Shown here: in pieces, positions 8,209 through 17,231 of the stretch
Numbering within the stretch: position 1 is the stretch's first letter
Layout: every line of letters begins with the position of its first letter
Source: Nitrospira sp. UBA5699
GTDB lineage: Bacteria; Nitrospirota; Nitrospiria; Nitrospirales; Nitrospiraceae
Assembly: GCA_002420105.1 (NCBI GenBank)
Contig: DIHJ01000117.1
Location: 1 to 54,980, forward strand
Reading direction: 5' to 3'
DNA: 54,980 nucleotides
The notes under the pieces: generated by a model
What the model saw: only the letters and a program-made list of their open reading frames with translations
What the model was told of the DNA's origin: nothing
The model's database searches: none
Position numbers and translations under genes: made by a program

Positions 8209-9243
8209 ATGCGGCAGACACATCCCATTGTACACCGCGCCCGCGCCGGATTCATCGCCCTCGCCCTGATCGGTTCCTCCCTCATCCTCGTCCCCGACCA
8301 GACCCGGGCGGACCAGGCCGGCGCGCAGACATCCTTCGACCGCGCCAGGCAGGCCACGGTCGGCATCCTCGAAGATACCCAGGACCCGCGCACGCCGGAG
8401 AAACCGGGAAAGATCACGATCCGCGGTACGGGCTTTCACCTGCGCGACGGCTACATCGTCACCGCCAGACATGCCGTTGAAAAGCGGACGCCGGCCGGCG
8501 AGATCATCCCGAAAGTCGTTCACGTCCTGACGACGGACCTCCACGAACTGGTCGCCCAGCTCATCGGCGAGAGCCATTACCTCGACGTCGTGGTCTATCG
8601 CCTCAATCAGAAAGACCGCCCGATCCTTTCCGCCTCCACTCCCTTTGCGGCGGCACCGCTCACGGTCGGCACGGAGGTCTTTACCGTGGGCTATCCGATG
8701 GGCTGGGGCCCCACGATGGCGTTCGGCCGCATCGGCAACGTGAACACCTTTCTCCAAACGGTCGACACGCGCCTGGTCCAAGCCGATCTCTCCGCCTGCA
8801 GCGGCAATTCCGGGGGCGGGCTGTTCAATCACGCCGGGGAAGTCGTCGGGATCATGCATGCGATCATCCAGACTGAAAAGGAAGAAACGCAGGCCCATTG
8901 CAGTCAGATGGCCTTCGCCATTCCGAGCACGCTGGCCGACCGCATCGTGACCGCGGCCATCGAAGGGAAACCGCTCGCCTTTTCAAAAATGGGCATTCAC
9001 ATGACCCCCGTCAAGGACGGGACGAGGTGGCGGATCGCGGTGAAGGACGTGGCCGACCCGGCCAAGGCCGCCGGCATCCAGAAACACGACATCCTGTTGG
9101 CGATCGAAGAAACGGAGATTCTGGACGCGGCGCAGCTGAAGAACTACCTCATCGAACGGACGACGCCGGGTCAGCGTGTGGCGGTGAAGGTTCGCCGCAT
9201 CGACGCCGACCTGACCTTTACCGTTACACTCGCTGGTGGATAA
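8209..9243 (+). CDS. HtrA/Deg-like periplasmic serine protease with PDZ domain
   Basis: A 344-residue protein with a signal peptide (about 1-34). The trypsin-like triad is visible: His88 in TARHAVE, Asp126 in YLDVVVYRL and Ser201 in CSGNSGGGLF. The C-terminal third (about 250-343; DPAKAAGIQKHDILLAIEE) is a single PDZ domain, giving DegS/HtrA-like architecture. Such proteases degrade or sense misfolded envelope proteins. The cysteines in SACSGN and AHCSQM could form a disulfide. The start has AAAGG upstream. Confidence 0.85.
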   Translation: MRQTHPIVHRARAGFIALALIGSSLILVPDQTRADQAGAQTSFDRARQATVGILEDTQDPRTPEKPGKITIRGTGFHLRDGYIVTARHAVEKRTPAGEIIPKVVHVLTTDLHELVAQLIGESHYLDVVVYRLNQKDRPILSASTPFAAAPLTVGTEVFTVGYPMGWGPTMAFGRIGNVNTFLQTVDTRLVQADLSACSGNSGGGLFNHAGEVVGIMHAIIQTEKEETQAHCSQMAFAIPSTLADRIVTAAIEGKPLAFSKMGIHMTPVKDGTRWRIAVKDVADPAKAAGIQKHDILLAIEETEILDAAQLKNYLIERTTPGQRVAVKVRRIDADLTFTVTLAGG

Positions 9244-9251
9244 GGCCGTTG

Positions 9252-9317
9252 TTCTGAGTTCTGAGTTCTGAGTTCTTCGATGCAATTTCACCTCACTCAC
9301 AACTCATAATTCACAAC
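9252..9317. repeat. inverted heptad-repeat element 1
   Basis: The left arm (9252-9275) is three copies of TTCTGAG plus TTC. The right arm (9292-9317) read on the other strand is built of related heptads (TGAGTTG, TGAATTA). The arms face each other between two convergent genes. The right arm runs into the end of the ABC ATPase gene and includes its stop codon. Confidence 0.7.
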
Positions 9318-10132
9318 TGGGAACCGCTGTTCCCTGGTAGGGCCTGGTACCAGCCGTGCGCCTCGGCCAGTGCGACCGGACAATCGAACAGTTCGCTCAG
9401 ATGCGCCTCCGTCAGCACCGCGCCCTTCTCTCCGTCCCGGAGAATCTTCCCCTTCTTCAGCAGCACCACCCGCTTGATCTCCGGGGGAATCTCATGAATG
9501 TGGTGGGTCACCAGCAGGATCGTTCTCCTCTTCCGCATGTACGTCCGCATCAGGTCCAGATAGTGAAACGTCGCCGTCAGGTCGAGCCCGCCGGTCGGTT
9601 CGTCGAGGACCAGCACGCTCGGCCCGTGAACCAGCGCGCGGGCCAGGAGGCATCGACGCTGTTCCCCGGCCGACATGTCGGCATACCTCCGGTCCGTCAG
9701 AAACCCGATCCCCAGATCGTCCATCACGGTGTGGGCGCGGACGATCTGCGCATAGGTGAAGTCCTGATGACCGTACGTGCCGATGCTCGCGTAGTAGCCT
9801 GACAGCACGACCTTCAGGCCGCTCACCTGTTCCATATATTGATGCTGCAGGTCATGGGACACGATCCCGAGCCGCTTGCGCACCTCCCAAACATTCCACC
9901 GGTCCTCCCCGAACAGGCGAACGGTGGAGTCCTCCTTGGGCACGGGATGCACTTCGCCGGCCAGCAGCTTGAGAATCGTCGATTTCCCCGCTCCGTTCGG
10001 GCCGAGAATCGCCGTGTGCCGGTCTTCGTCGAGGACGAAGGACAGGCCGTCGAAGACGCAGGTGTCGCCCCGATAGACCGTCGCGTTCGTGATTTCGAGA
10101 ATTCGACCTTCGTAAGGGGAGGTTGACGGCAT
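9311..10132 (-). CDS. ABC transporter ATP-binding protein, no permease nearby
   Basis: A 273-residue nucleotide-binding domain with Walker A GPNGAGKST (44-52), an ABC signature reading MSAGEQRR (153-160, divergent from LSGGQ), Walker B VLVLDEPT (173-180) and the switch His in LLVTHHIHEI. It resembles YlmA/ModF-type ATPases. No membrane partner is adjacent, so it either pairs with a distant permease or has a non-transport role. The last codons (SGSQL) and stop lie in heptad-repeat DNA. It is 15 bp downstream of aroC on the same strand. Confidence 0.85.
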   Translation of the reverse strand: MPSTSPYEGRILEITNATVYRGDTCVFDGLSFVLDEDRHTAILGPNGAGKSTILKLLAGEVHPVPKEDSTVRLFGEDRWNVWEVRKRLGIVSHDLQHQYMEQVSGLKVVLSGYYASIGTYGHQDFTYAQIVRAHTVMDDLGIGFLTDRRYADMSAGEQRRCLLARALVHGPSVLVLDEPTGGLDLTATFHYLDLMRTYMRKRRTILLVTHHIHEIPPEIKRVVLLKKGKILRDGEKGAVLTEAHLSELFDCPVALAEAHGWYQALPGNSGSQL

Positions 10133-10147
10133 GCCCGGATGGAGGCT

Positions 10148-11311
10148 TCAGGCTTCGTGGGGATCCGGATTGATCTTCGCGGCGGGCGTCCTCCCGCCTG
10201 CCGGTCCGGCCTTCCCGATCGAGCCGGCGATCTTCGGCGTCGGCGTGGTGACGTCGGCGTTCTGGGCGCGTTGAAGCAGCGCATGGTCCATGAGGACGAG
10301 CGCCATCATGGCCTCGGCGATCGGGGTGGCGCGGATGCCGACGCAGGGATCGTGGCGGCCGTTCGTCTCGACCGTGGTCGGATTGCCCTGCTTGTCGATG
10401 GACCGGCGCGGCACGCGGATGCTCGACGTCGGCTTGATGCCGATCGTGACGACGATGTCCTGGCCGGTCGAAATGCCGCCGAGTATGCCGCCGGCATGAT
10501 TCGTGACGAATCCTTCCGGCGTCAGCTCGTCGCCGTGCTCCGATCCTCGCTGCGTGACGGAGGCGAACCCGGCGCCGATTTCGACGGCCTTGACCGCATT
10601 GATGCTCATCATGGCGGCGGCCAAATCCGCGTCCAGCTTGGCATAGACCGGCGCGCCCCACCCGACCGGCACGTGCTCGGCGACCGTCGTGATCCGTGCC
10701 CCCACCGAATCGCCGGACTTCCGCAGCTCGTCCATGAAGGATTCCAGCCGCGTCACGATGTCGGGATCGGCGGAGAAGAACGGATTGCCGCCGACGGACT
10801 CCCAGTTCTTGAACGACAGCACGTGAGGTCCCAGCTGGCTGAGATAGCCGCGGATGACGACGCCGTGTTGTTCCTTGAGCCACTTCCTGGCGATGGCGGC
10901 GGCGGCGACCCGAACGGCCGTTTCCCGCGCCGAGGCCCGTCCCCCGCCCCGGTGGTCGCGAATCCCGTACTTCTGCCAATAGGTGTAATCGGCGTGGCCG
11001 GGACGAAACGTGTCGACCAGATTTCCGTAATCCTTGCCGCGCGCGTCCTCGTTGCGGATCAGCAGGGCGATCGGCGTTCCGGTGGTTTGGCCTTCGAACA
11101 CCCCGGAGAGAATTTCGACGGAATCGGACTCCTGCCGCTGAGTGACATGGCGCGACGTGCCGGGCTTGCGACGGTCGAGATCCTGCTGGATGTCGTGAGC
11201 GGACAGCGCCAGGCCCGGCGGGCACCCGTCGACGACACAGCCGATGGCGGGTCCGTGGCTTTCGCCGAACGAAGTCACGGTGAAGATGCGGCCAAACGTG
11301 TTGCCGGCCAT
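10148..11311 (-). CDS. aroC: chorismate synthase
   Basis: A 387-residue enzyme that converts 5-enolpyruvylshikimate-3-phosphate to chorismate using reduced FMN, the last step of the shikimate pathway. Family motifs are clear: SFGESHG (14-20), RDHRGGGRASARET and GNHAGG-like NHAGGILGGIS. The ATG at 11311 is chosen because the conserved N-terminus MAGNTFGRIF starts there; AGAGGAG lies 11 bp upstream. It starts 17 bp after the aspS stop and belongs to the guaB-guaA-rluB-aspS-aroC run. Confidence 0.95.
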   Translation of the reverse strand: MAGNTFGRIFTVTSFGESHGPAIGCVVDGCPPGLALSAHDIQQDLDRRKPGTSRHVTQRQESDSVEILSGVFEGQTTGTPIALLIRNEDARGKDYGNLVDTFRPGHADYTYWQKYGIRDHRGGGRASARETAVRVAAAAIARKWLKEQHGVVIRGYLSQLGPHVLSFKNWESVGGNPFFSADPDIVTRLESFMDELRKSGDSVGARITTVAEHVPVGWGAPVYAKLDADLAAAMMSINAVKAVEIGAGFASVTQRGSEHGDELTPEGFVTNHAGGILGGISTGQDIVVTIGIKPTSSIRVPRRSIDKQGNPTTVETNGRHDPCVGIRATPIAEAMMALVLMDHALLQRAQNADVTTPTPKIAGSIGKAGPAGGRTPAAKINPDPHEA

Positions 11312-11328
11312 GGGGCGGATCGCTCCTC

Positions 11329-13092
11329 TCACTCGACGAGATCGAGCTTGATGCGCAGTTCCTTCAACTGCTCGGCGCCGACGGCGGAGGGCGCCTCGGT
11401 CAACGGACATTGGGCGCGCTGCGTTTTCGGGAACGCGATGACGTCGCGGATCGAATCGGCGCCGCCCAGCAGCATGATCAGCCGGTCGAGGCCGAAAGCG
11501 ATGCCGCCGTGGGGCGGCGCGCCGTAATCCAGCGCTTCGAGCAGGAACCCGAATTTTGCCTGTGCCTGCTCCTTGCTGATCCCCAGCAGGTCCAGGATCC
11601 GCAGCTGCACGTCGCTCCGGTGATTCCGGATGCTGCCGCCCCCGATCTCGTTGCCGTTGAGCACCATGTCATAGGCCTTGGCTCTGACTTTCAAGGGTTC
11701 GGAATCCAGCAGCGCCAGATCCTCGTCCGCCGGCGCGGCAAACGGGTTGTGCATGAAGATGTACCGTTTTTCCTCCGGCGAATAGTCGAGCAGCGGGAAA
11801 TCCGTGACCCAGAGCGGCTTCCAGGCGTTTTTGTCGATCAGGTTGAGCTCCTCGCCGAGAAGCAGACGGATGCGCCCCAGCACGTCGTGCACGACGGCCG
11901 GTGTGTCGGCGCCGAACAGTACCAAGTCACCCGGCTTCGCCTCGGGAAGCGCGGATCCGAAGGCCTTCGCGTCCAAGAACTTTGCGATGACCGAGTCGAG
12001 TTGGCCGTCCGCGGTGATTTTCAGCCAGGCCAAACCCTTTGCCCCGAAACTTCTCGCAGCGTCGCCCAGCGCATCGATGCGGCTCCTCGCAATGGTCCCG
12101 CCGCCCTTGACGATCAACGCCTTGACGATTTGGCCCTTGGTTGCCGCTTCGCGGAACACTTTCAACTCACTCGCGGCGGCAAAGCCCGTGACGTCGTAGA
12201 GCGGCATGTCGAACCGCAGATCAGGCCTGTCCGATCCGTAGCGCCCCGTCGCCTCCGCATAGGTCATCCTGGGGAACGGCGTCGGCAGCTGCACCCCGCC
12301 CGCGTCGCGGAAGATCGTGACGATCATCCGCTCCATCAAATTCATGACCTGTTCGCGATCGACGAAGGACATCTCCAGATCGATTTGGGTAAACTCGGGT
12401 TGGCGGTCGTTGCGGAGGTCCTCGTCGCGGAAGCACCGGGCGATCTGGTAGTAGCGATCCACGCCGCTCACCATCAGTACCTGCTTGAACAGCTGCGGCG
12501 ACTGCGGAAGGGCGAAGAATTGGCCGGGGTTGACGCGGCTCGGCACGAGATAGTCCCGCGCCCCCTCCGGCGTGCTCTTGGTCAGGATCGGCGTTTCCAC
12601 TTCGAGGAACTGCTCGGCGTTGAGGAAGCCTCTCGCCGCCTGCATGATGCCGTGGCGCAGGCTCAGCAGCTTCTGCATCCGGGGACGCCGCAGATCGAGA
12701 TAGCGGTATTTCAGGCGGATCGCTTCCGTGACCTCCGCATCGTCCTCGACGAGAAACGGCGGGGTCTTGGCCTCGTTGAGCACCTCGACGGCATCGACGA
12801 ACACCTCGATCTCGCCCGTGGGGAGGTTGGGATTTCTCGACTCCTCCGGACGCGCCATCACCCGGCCGGTCACGGCGACGACGCACTCGCTCCGCAACGC
12901 GTGGGCCGCCTGATGCACGGCGGCGTTACGCTCGGCGTTGAACACCACCTGCGTGATCCCGGTCCGGTCGCGCAAATCGATGAACATCACCATCCCGTGG
13001 TCGCGACGCCGCTGGACCCAGCCGTTCAGCACCACACTGCTTCCGACGTGACTCTTGTTCAATTCGCCGCAACGGTGCGTTCTCACCTTCAT
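11329..13092 (-). CDS. aspS: aspartyl-tRNA synthetase
   Basis: A 587-residue bacterial-type AspRS: OB-fold anticodon domain (about 1-110), class II catalytic core with motif 2 (FRDEDLRNDRQPEFTQID), an inserted GAD domain (about 290-420) and motif 3 (GIAFGLDRLIML). The anticodon domain reads RRRDHG; a His here, rather than the Leu of E. coli, is associated with non-discriminating enzymes that also charge tRNA-Asn. That suggests Asn-tRNA is made with GatCAB. Its ATG overlaps the rluB stop by 4 bp. Confidence 0.95.
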   Translation of the reverse strand: MKVRTHRCGELNKSHVGSSVVLNGWVQRRRDHGMVMFIDLRDRTGITQVVFNAERNAAVHQAAHALRSECVVAVTGRVMARPEESRNPNLPTGEIEVFVDAVEVLNEAKTPPFLVEDDAEVTEAIRLKYRYLDLRRPRMQKLLSLRHGIMQAARGFLNAEQFLEVETPILTKSTPEGARDYLVPSRVNPGQFFALPQSPQLFKQVLMVSGVDRYYQIARCFRDEDLRNDRQPEFTQIDLEMSFVDREQVMNLMERMIVTIFRDAGGVQLPTPFPRMTYAEATGRYGSDRPDLRFDMPLYDVTGFAAASELKVFREAATKGQIVKALIVKGGGTIARSRIDALGDAARSFGAKGLAWLKITADGQLDSVIAKFLDAKAFGSALPEAKPGDLVLFGADTPAVVHDVLGRIRLLLGEELNLIDKNAWKPLWVTDFPLLDYSPEEKRYIFMHNPFAAPADEDLALLDSEPLKVRAKAYDMVLNGNEIGGGSIRNHRSDVQLRILDLLGISKEQAQAKFGFLLEALDYGAPPHGGIAFGLDRLIMLLGGADSIRDVIAFPKTQRAQCPLTEAPSAVGAEQLKELRIKLDLVE

Positions 13093-14012
13093 GCCACTCG
13101 TCTCGCTTTCTTTGTTGAATGCTTCCGGGGCTTGTCCGGTCTGGCCCAGCCCTCGCGCCTCGCCGGCCGCTTCGGACGCGGGGCCGGCTCTTCTCCCTGT
13201 TCGACCGCCGTGACGCGCTGCTCGACGAGCTCGCGCAGCGCATTGGCTTCGCGGTCCGTCAGGAACCGGAACTCGCCGGGCTCGAGGTTGCCGAGCGACA
13301 GGGACCCCATCCGCACCCGCATCAGCTTGATGACCGGATGGCCCACCGATTCCAGCATGCGCTTCACTTGATGCTTGCGCCCTTCGCGAATGGTGATCTC
13401 CAGCCAGGAATTCGCCTCGGCCTTCTTGATCTTTTTCACCTGAGCCGGACCGGTCACGCCGTCCTCGAGCCGGACTCCCTGCTCCAGCTGCCGGATCTCC
13501 TCCTCGGTCAGCACGCCCTTCACTTTGATCAGATAGGTTTTGGGCACGTGATAGCGGGGGTGCAGCAAGGCCTGGGCCAGGTCGCCGTTGTTGGTCAGCA
13601 GCATCAGTCCCTCGCTGTCGAAGTCCAGCCGGCCCACCGGAAACACCCGCACGGACACGCCGCGCAGGTAGTCCTTCACCGTGGTGCGCCCGCCCGGATC
13701 GTCCAGCGTGGACATGACGTTCTTCGGCTTGTTGAGCATCAGATAGACGAACGGCTGCGCCGCGCTCAAATGCTTGCCGTCCACCTTGACGTGATCGCGA
13801 CCGGGATCGACCTTGGTCCCGAGCTCGGTCACGACCCTGCCGTTGACCGTCACGCGGCCGGCGGCAATCAGCTCCTCCGCCTTCCGCCGCGAGGCGAGGC
13901 CGGTTCCGGCGATGAGTTTTTGAAGGCGTACACCGCCTTCAGGCAATGGGCTAGAGGCAAGGGGCAAGCGGTTCGGAGTATTTCGTTTCGTCTTGTCCGT
14001 CATTCCTAACAT
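13089..14012 (-). CDS. rluB: RluB-type 23S rRNA pseudouridine synthase
   Basis: A 307-residue RsuA-family enzyme. An S4 RNA-binding domain (about 28-75; RLQKLIAGTGLASRRKAEEL) precedes the catalytic core with GRLDFDSEGLMLLTNNG, and a basic tail (PKRPARREGWARP, then Lys/Arg-rich) follows. E. coli RluB modifies U2605 of 23S rRNA. The first about 27 residues are unusual: residues 15-24 (NRLPLASSPL) are encoded by heptad repeats, and the ribosome site GGGGGTAG before the ATG at 14012 is also repeat DNA. An alternative ATG is at 14003. The stop overlaps the aspS start as ATGA. Confidence 0.9.
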   Translation of the reverse strand: MLGMTDKTKRNTPNRLPLASSPLPEGGVRLQKLIAGTGLASRRKAEELIAAGRVTVNGRVVTELGTKVDPGRDHVKVDGKHLSAAQPFVYLMLNKPKNVMSTLDDPGGRTTVKDYLRGVSVRVFPVGRLDFDSEGLMLLTNNGDLAQALLHPRYHVPKTYLIKVKGVLTEEEIRQLEQGVRLEDGVTGPAQVKKIKKAEANSWLEITIREGRKHQVKRMLESVGHPVIKLMRVRMGSLSLGNLEPGEFRFLTDREANALRELVEQRVTAVEQGEEPAPRPKRPARREGWARPDKPRKHSTKKARRVA

Positions 14013-14047
14013 CTACCCCCTTGCCTCTCGCCTCGTGCCACAAGCCT
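13941..14047. repeat. inverted heptad-repeat element 2, over the rluB start
   Basis: The left arm (13941-13968) is four heptads on the plus strand, including AGGCAAG and GGGCAAG. The right arm (14013-14047) is five heptads on the minus strand, including AGGCGAG and AGGCAAG. The 44-bp spacer holds the rluB start codon and first codons. The right arm fills the gap between rluB and the guaA stop. Confidence 0.8.
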
Positions 14048-14050
14048 CCT

Positions 14051-15607
14051 CTACTCCCATTCGATGGTCGACGGCGGTTTCGAGCTGATGTCGTATACCA
14101 CCCGGTTCACGCCCTTCACTTCGTTGATGATCCGGTTCGACATCCGGCCCAGCACCTCGTTCGGAATCTTGGCCCAGTCGGCCGTCATCCCGTCGAGACT
14201 CGTCACGGCGCGAATCGCGATCACGTTCTCGTACGTCCGTTGATCCCCCATCACGCCCACCGTCCGGATCGGCAGCAGCACGGCGAAGGCCTGCCAGATG
14301 TCCCGGTAGAGCCCCGCCCCTCGGATTTCCTGGTCGACGATGGTTTCCGCCGCGCGCAGGACGGTCAGTCGTTCTTTCGTCACCGCGCCGAGGACGCGGA
14401 TCGCCAGGCCGGGCCCCGGGAACGGCTGCCGACAGATGATCTCGTCCGGCAGGCCCAGTTCCTTCCCCAGCACGCGCACCTCGTCCTTGAACAATTCGCG
14501 CAGAGGCTCGATCAGCTTCAGCTTCATGCGCGCCGGCAGCCCGCCGACGTTATGGTGCGTCTTGATCGTGGCCGACGGACCCTTGAAGCTGACGCTTTCG
14601 ATCACGTCCGGGTACAGGGTGCCCTGCACCAGGTACTTGACGCCCTTCAGCTTCCCGGACTCCTCTTCGAAATGCTTGATGAACCGCCGCCCGATGATCT
14701 TCCGCTTGCGCTCGGGGTCGATCACGTTCTTGAGGCCGGCCAGAAACTGGCCGGTCCGGTCGAGAATCCGCAGATTCAGATGCAGCTGCGAGGCGAAAGT
14801 CTTCTGCACCTGATCCCGTTCGCCGGCCCGCAACAGGCCGTTGTCCACGAAGATGCAGGTCAGCTGCTCGCCGATGGCCCGGTGGGTCAGCGCCGCGGCA
14901 ACCGACGAATCGACGCCGCCGCTCAAGGCGCAGATCACCCGCTCCTTGCCGACCTGCCCGCGGATCTGCTGCACCGCCGTATCCACGTAGGACTGCATCG
15001 TCCAAGTCGGCTTGCAGCCGCAGATGTCGTACACGAAGTTCCGGAGCAGCGTGGCGCCTTCCGGGGTATGGGCCACTTCGGGATGGAACTGCAGGCAGTA
15101 GATCCGCCGCTTGTGATCGTCCCGCTTCATCGCCGCGACGGGCGAATTGCCCGTACGTGCGATCGAGCGGAATCCCGGCGGCATCCGCTCGATGCGGTCG
15201 CCGTGCGACATCCACACGACGGTCGATCCGCCCTCGCCGATGCCTTTGAACAGGTCGCTCCGGTCGTCGATGGTCAGCTCGGCGCGGCCGTACTCCCGGT
15301 GTTTGGACTTGGCCACTTCCCCGCCCGACAGATGCGTCACGAGCTGCATCCCGTAGCAGATGCCGAGAATCGGAATGCCCTGATCGAAGAGTTCCCTGGC
15401 GACGGTCGGCGCCTTCTTCTCGTACACGCTGGAGGGCCCGCCGGACAGCACGATCCCCTTTGGCCGGTAGGCGAGAATGGTCGCCAGCGGGACCGTGCAG
15501 GGCAGGATCTGCGAATAGACCTGCGCTTCGCGGATGCGGCGCGCGATCAGCTGGGTGTACTGGGAGCCGAAGTCGAGAACGAGGATTCTATCGTGCCAGA
15601 GTTCCAT
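14051..15607 (-). CDS. guaA: GMP synthase (glutamine-hydrolysing)
   Basis: A 518-residue enzyme converting XMP to GMP with ATP and glutamine. The N-terminal class I amidotransferase has the nucleophile Cys84 in GICYGMQ and the His/Glu of LQFHPEV. The central ATP-pyrophosphatase has the P-loop SGGVDSS. The C-terminal dimerisation domain ends in the family's PPSTIEWE. It lies downstream of guaB with a 133-bp gap that is mostly a heptad-repeat element, and it lacks a strong ribosome site. Confidence 0.97.
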   Translation of the reverse strand: MELWHDRILVLDFGSQYTQLIARRIREAQVYSQILPCTVPLATILAYRPKGIVLSGGPSSVYEKKAPTVARELFDQGIPILGICYGMQLVTHLSGGEVAKSKHREYGRAELTIDDRSDLFKGIGEGGSTVVWMSHGDRIERMPPGFRSIARTGNSPVAAMKRDDHKRRIYCLQFHPEVAHTPEGATLLRNFVYDICGCKPTWTMQSYVDTAVQQIRGQVGKERVICALSGGVDSSVAAALTHRAIGEQLTCIFVDNGLLRAGERDQVQKTFASQLHLNLRILDRTGQFLAGLKNVIDPERKRKIIGRRFIKHFEEESGKLKGVKYLVQGTLYPDVIESVSFKGPSATIKTHHNVGGLPARMKLKLIEPLRELFKDEVRVLGKELGLPDEIICRQPFPGPGLAIRVLGAVTKERLTVLRAAETIVDQEIRGAGLYRDIWQAFAVLLPIRTVGVMGDQRTYENVIAIRAVTSLDGMTADWAKIPNEVLGRMSNRIINEVKGVNRVVYDISSKPPSTIEWE

Positions 15608-15618
15608 GAGACGAGCTT

Positions 15619-15737
15619 TCAGCGGTCAGTTATCAGCGATCAGCAGACAGGAAAACCGCGGTTTGAGGAATGCCTCTCTGAGGAAGGGACCCTTCGCCCT
15701 CTGGCTGAACGCTGACGGCTGAAGGCTGATTGCTGTC
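15619..15737. repeat. inverted heptad-repeat element 3, guaB-guaA gap
   Basis: The left arm (15619-15646) is four heptads that all begin TCAG (for example TCAGCGG). The right arm (15703-15737) is five heptads such as GGCTGAA, which read TTCAGCC on the other strand. The word family is shared by the two arms but differs from the other loci. The 56-bp spacer is non-repetitive. The element fills the gap between guaB and guaA. Confidence 0.8.
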
Positions 15738-15740
15738 GCG

Positions 15741-17207
15741 CTATTCCCAATCCATCCGATAGTTCGGCGCCTCTTTGGTGATGATGACGTCGTGCACGTG
15801 GCTCTCGCGAAGCCCGGCGACGGTCTGCCGGATGAAAGTGGCTTTCTGCTGGAGTTCCGGGATCGTCTTGCAGCCGCAGTAGCCCATGCCGGACTTGACG
15901 CCGCCGACCAGTTGGTAGATGACCGCGGAGACCGGTCCTTTGTAGGGCACGCGCCCCTCGATGCCTTCCGGCACGAGTTTCTGGGCGGGACGCCCGCCCT
16001 GCCCGTAGCGATCCCCCCCGCCCCGCTCCATCGCGCCGATCGAACCCATCCCGCGATAGACCTTGTAGGTCCTCGCCTGATACAGCACGGTCTCGCCGGG
16101 CGACTCTTCCGTGCCTGCGAGCAATCCGCCGAGCATCACGGCCGACGCCCCGGCCGCGAGGGCCTTGCTGATGTCGCCCGAAAACTTGATCCCGCCGTCG
16201 GCGATGATCGGCACCCCGGAGCCCTCGAGCGCCTTGGCGCAATCGGCGATCGCCGTGAGCTGCGGCATGCCCGAACCGGACACGATCCGCGTCGTACAGA
16301 TCGACCCGGGCCCCACGCCGACTTTCACGGCATCGACCCCGGCTTTCAGCAGATCTTTCGCCGCCTCCGCCGTGGCGATGTTGCCGGCGACCAGATCCAG
16401 GTTCGGATGCTGTTTCCTGATCATTTTGACCGTGTCGATGACCGCCTGCGAATGGCCGTGAGCGGTATCGACGACCACGAGATCGACCCCGGCCTTCCTG
16501 AGCTGCGCCACGCGGTCTTCCGTCTCGGGCCCGACGCCGACCGCCGCGCCCACGCGGAGCCGCCCGTGCGCGTCTTTGCAGGCATGGGGATACTTGATGC
16601 GCTTTTCGATGTCCTTGATGGTGATGAGGCCCTTCAGCTCGCCCTGCTTGTTCACCACCGGCAGTTTTTCGATGCGGTGCTCGTGCAGGATCTCGCGCGC
16701 CTTCTCCAGACTTGTTCCCTCCGGAGCGGTGACGAGCTTCTCGCGCTTCATGACCTGCGAGACTTTGAGCTCCATGCGGGTTTCGAAGCGGAGATCCCGG
16801 TTGGTGAGAATGCCCACGAGCTTCGCGTTCTTGGTGACGGGAATGCCGGAGATGCGGTACTTCGCCATGAGCTGATGGGCGTCGCGGATGGTTTGATCCG
16901 GCGAAATGGTCACGGGATCGAGAATCATGCCGCTTTCGGACTTCTTGACCCGGTCCACTTCCGCCGCCTGATCGGCCGGCGGGAGCACGCGGTGGATGAT
17001 CCCGAGCCCGCCTTCCCGCGCCATGGCGATCGCCAGCCGGGATTCGGTCACGGTGTCCATCGCGGAACTGATGATGGGAATGTTGATCGTGATATGCCGG
17101 GTCAGCTGCGTGCGGACGTCGACTTCGCTGGGCAGAATGGCGGACTTCGCCGGCACGAGGATCACGTCGTCGTATGTCAGTCCGAGACGAGGTTCTTTGT
17201 CGAGCAT
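15741..17207 (-). CDS. guaB: inosine-5'-monophosphate dehydrogenase
   Basis: A 488-residue enzyme oxidising IMP to XMP with NAD, the committed step to GMP. The TIM barrel is interrupted by two CBS domains (about 95-210). The catalytic loop Cys is in GSICTTRIVSG, and GSIGAMERGGGDRYGQ belongs to the flap region. It starts 24 bp after the stop of the NHL-repeat protein and is followed by guaA, so all three are probably co-transcribed. Confidence 0.97.
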   Translation of the reverse strand: MLDKEPRLGLTYDDVILVPAKSAILPSEVDVRTQLTRHITINIPIISSAMDTVTESRLAIAMAREGGLGIIHRVLPPADQAAEVDRVKKSESGMILDPVTISPDQTIRDAHQLMAKYRISGIPVTKNAKLVGILTNRDLRFETRMELKVSQVMKREKLVTAPEGTSLEKAREILHEHRIEKLPVVNKQGELKGLITIKDIEKRIKYPHACKDAHGRLRVGAAVGVGPETEDRVAQLRKAGVDLVVVDTAHGHSQAVIDTVKMIRKQHPNLDLVAGNIATAEAAKDLLKAGVDAVKVGVGPGSICTTRIVSGSGMPQLTAIADCAKALEGSGVPIIADGGIKFSGDISKALAAGASAVMLGGLLAGTEESPGETVLYQARTYKVYRGMGSIGAMERGGGDRYGQGGRPAQKLVPEGIEGRVPYKGPVSAVIYQLVGGVKSGMGYCGCKTIPELQQKATFIRQTVAGLRESHVHDVIITKEAPNYRMDWE

Positions 17208-17231
17208 GGCTCTCTCTTGCGGTCCGCCCGG

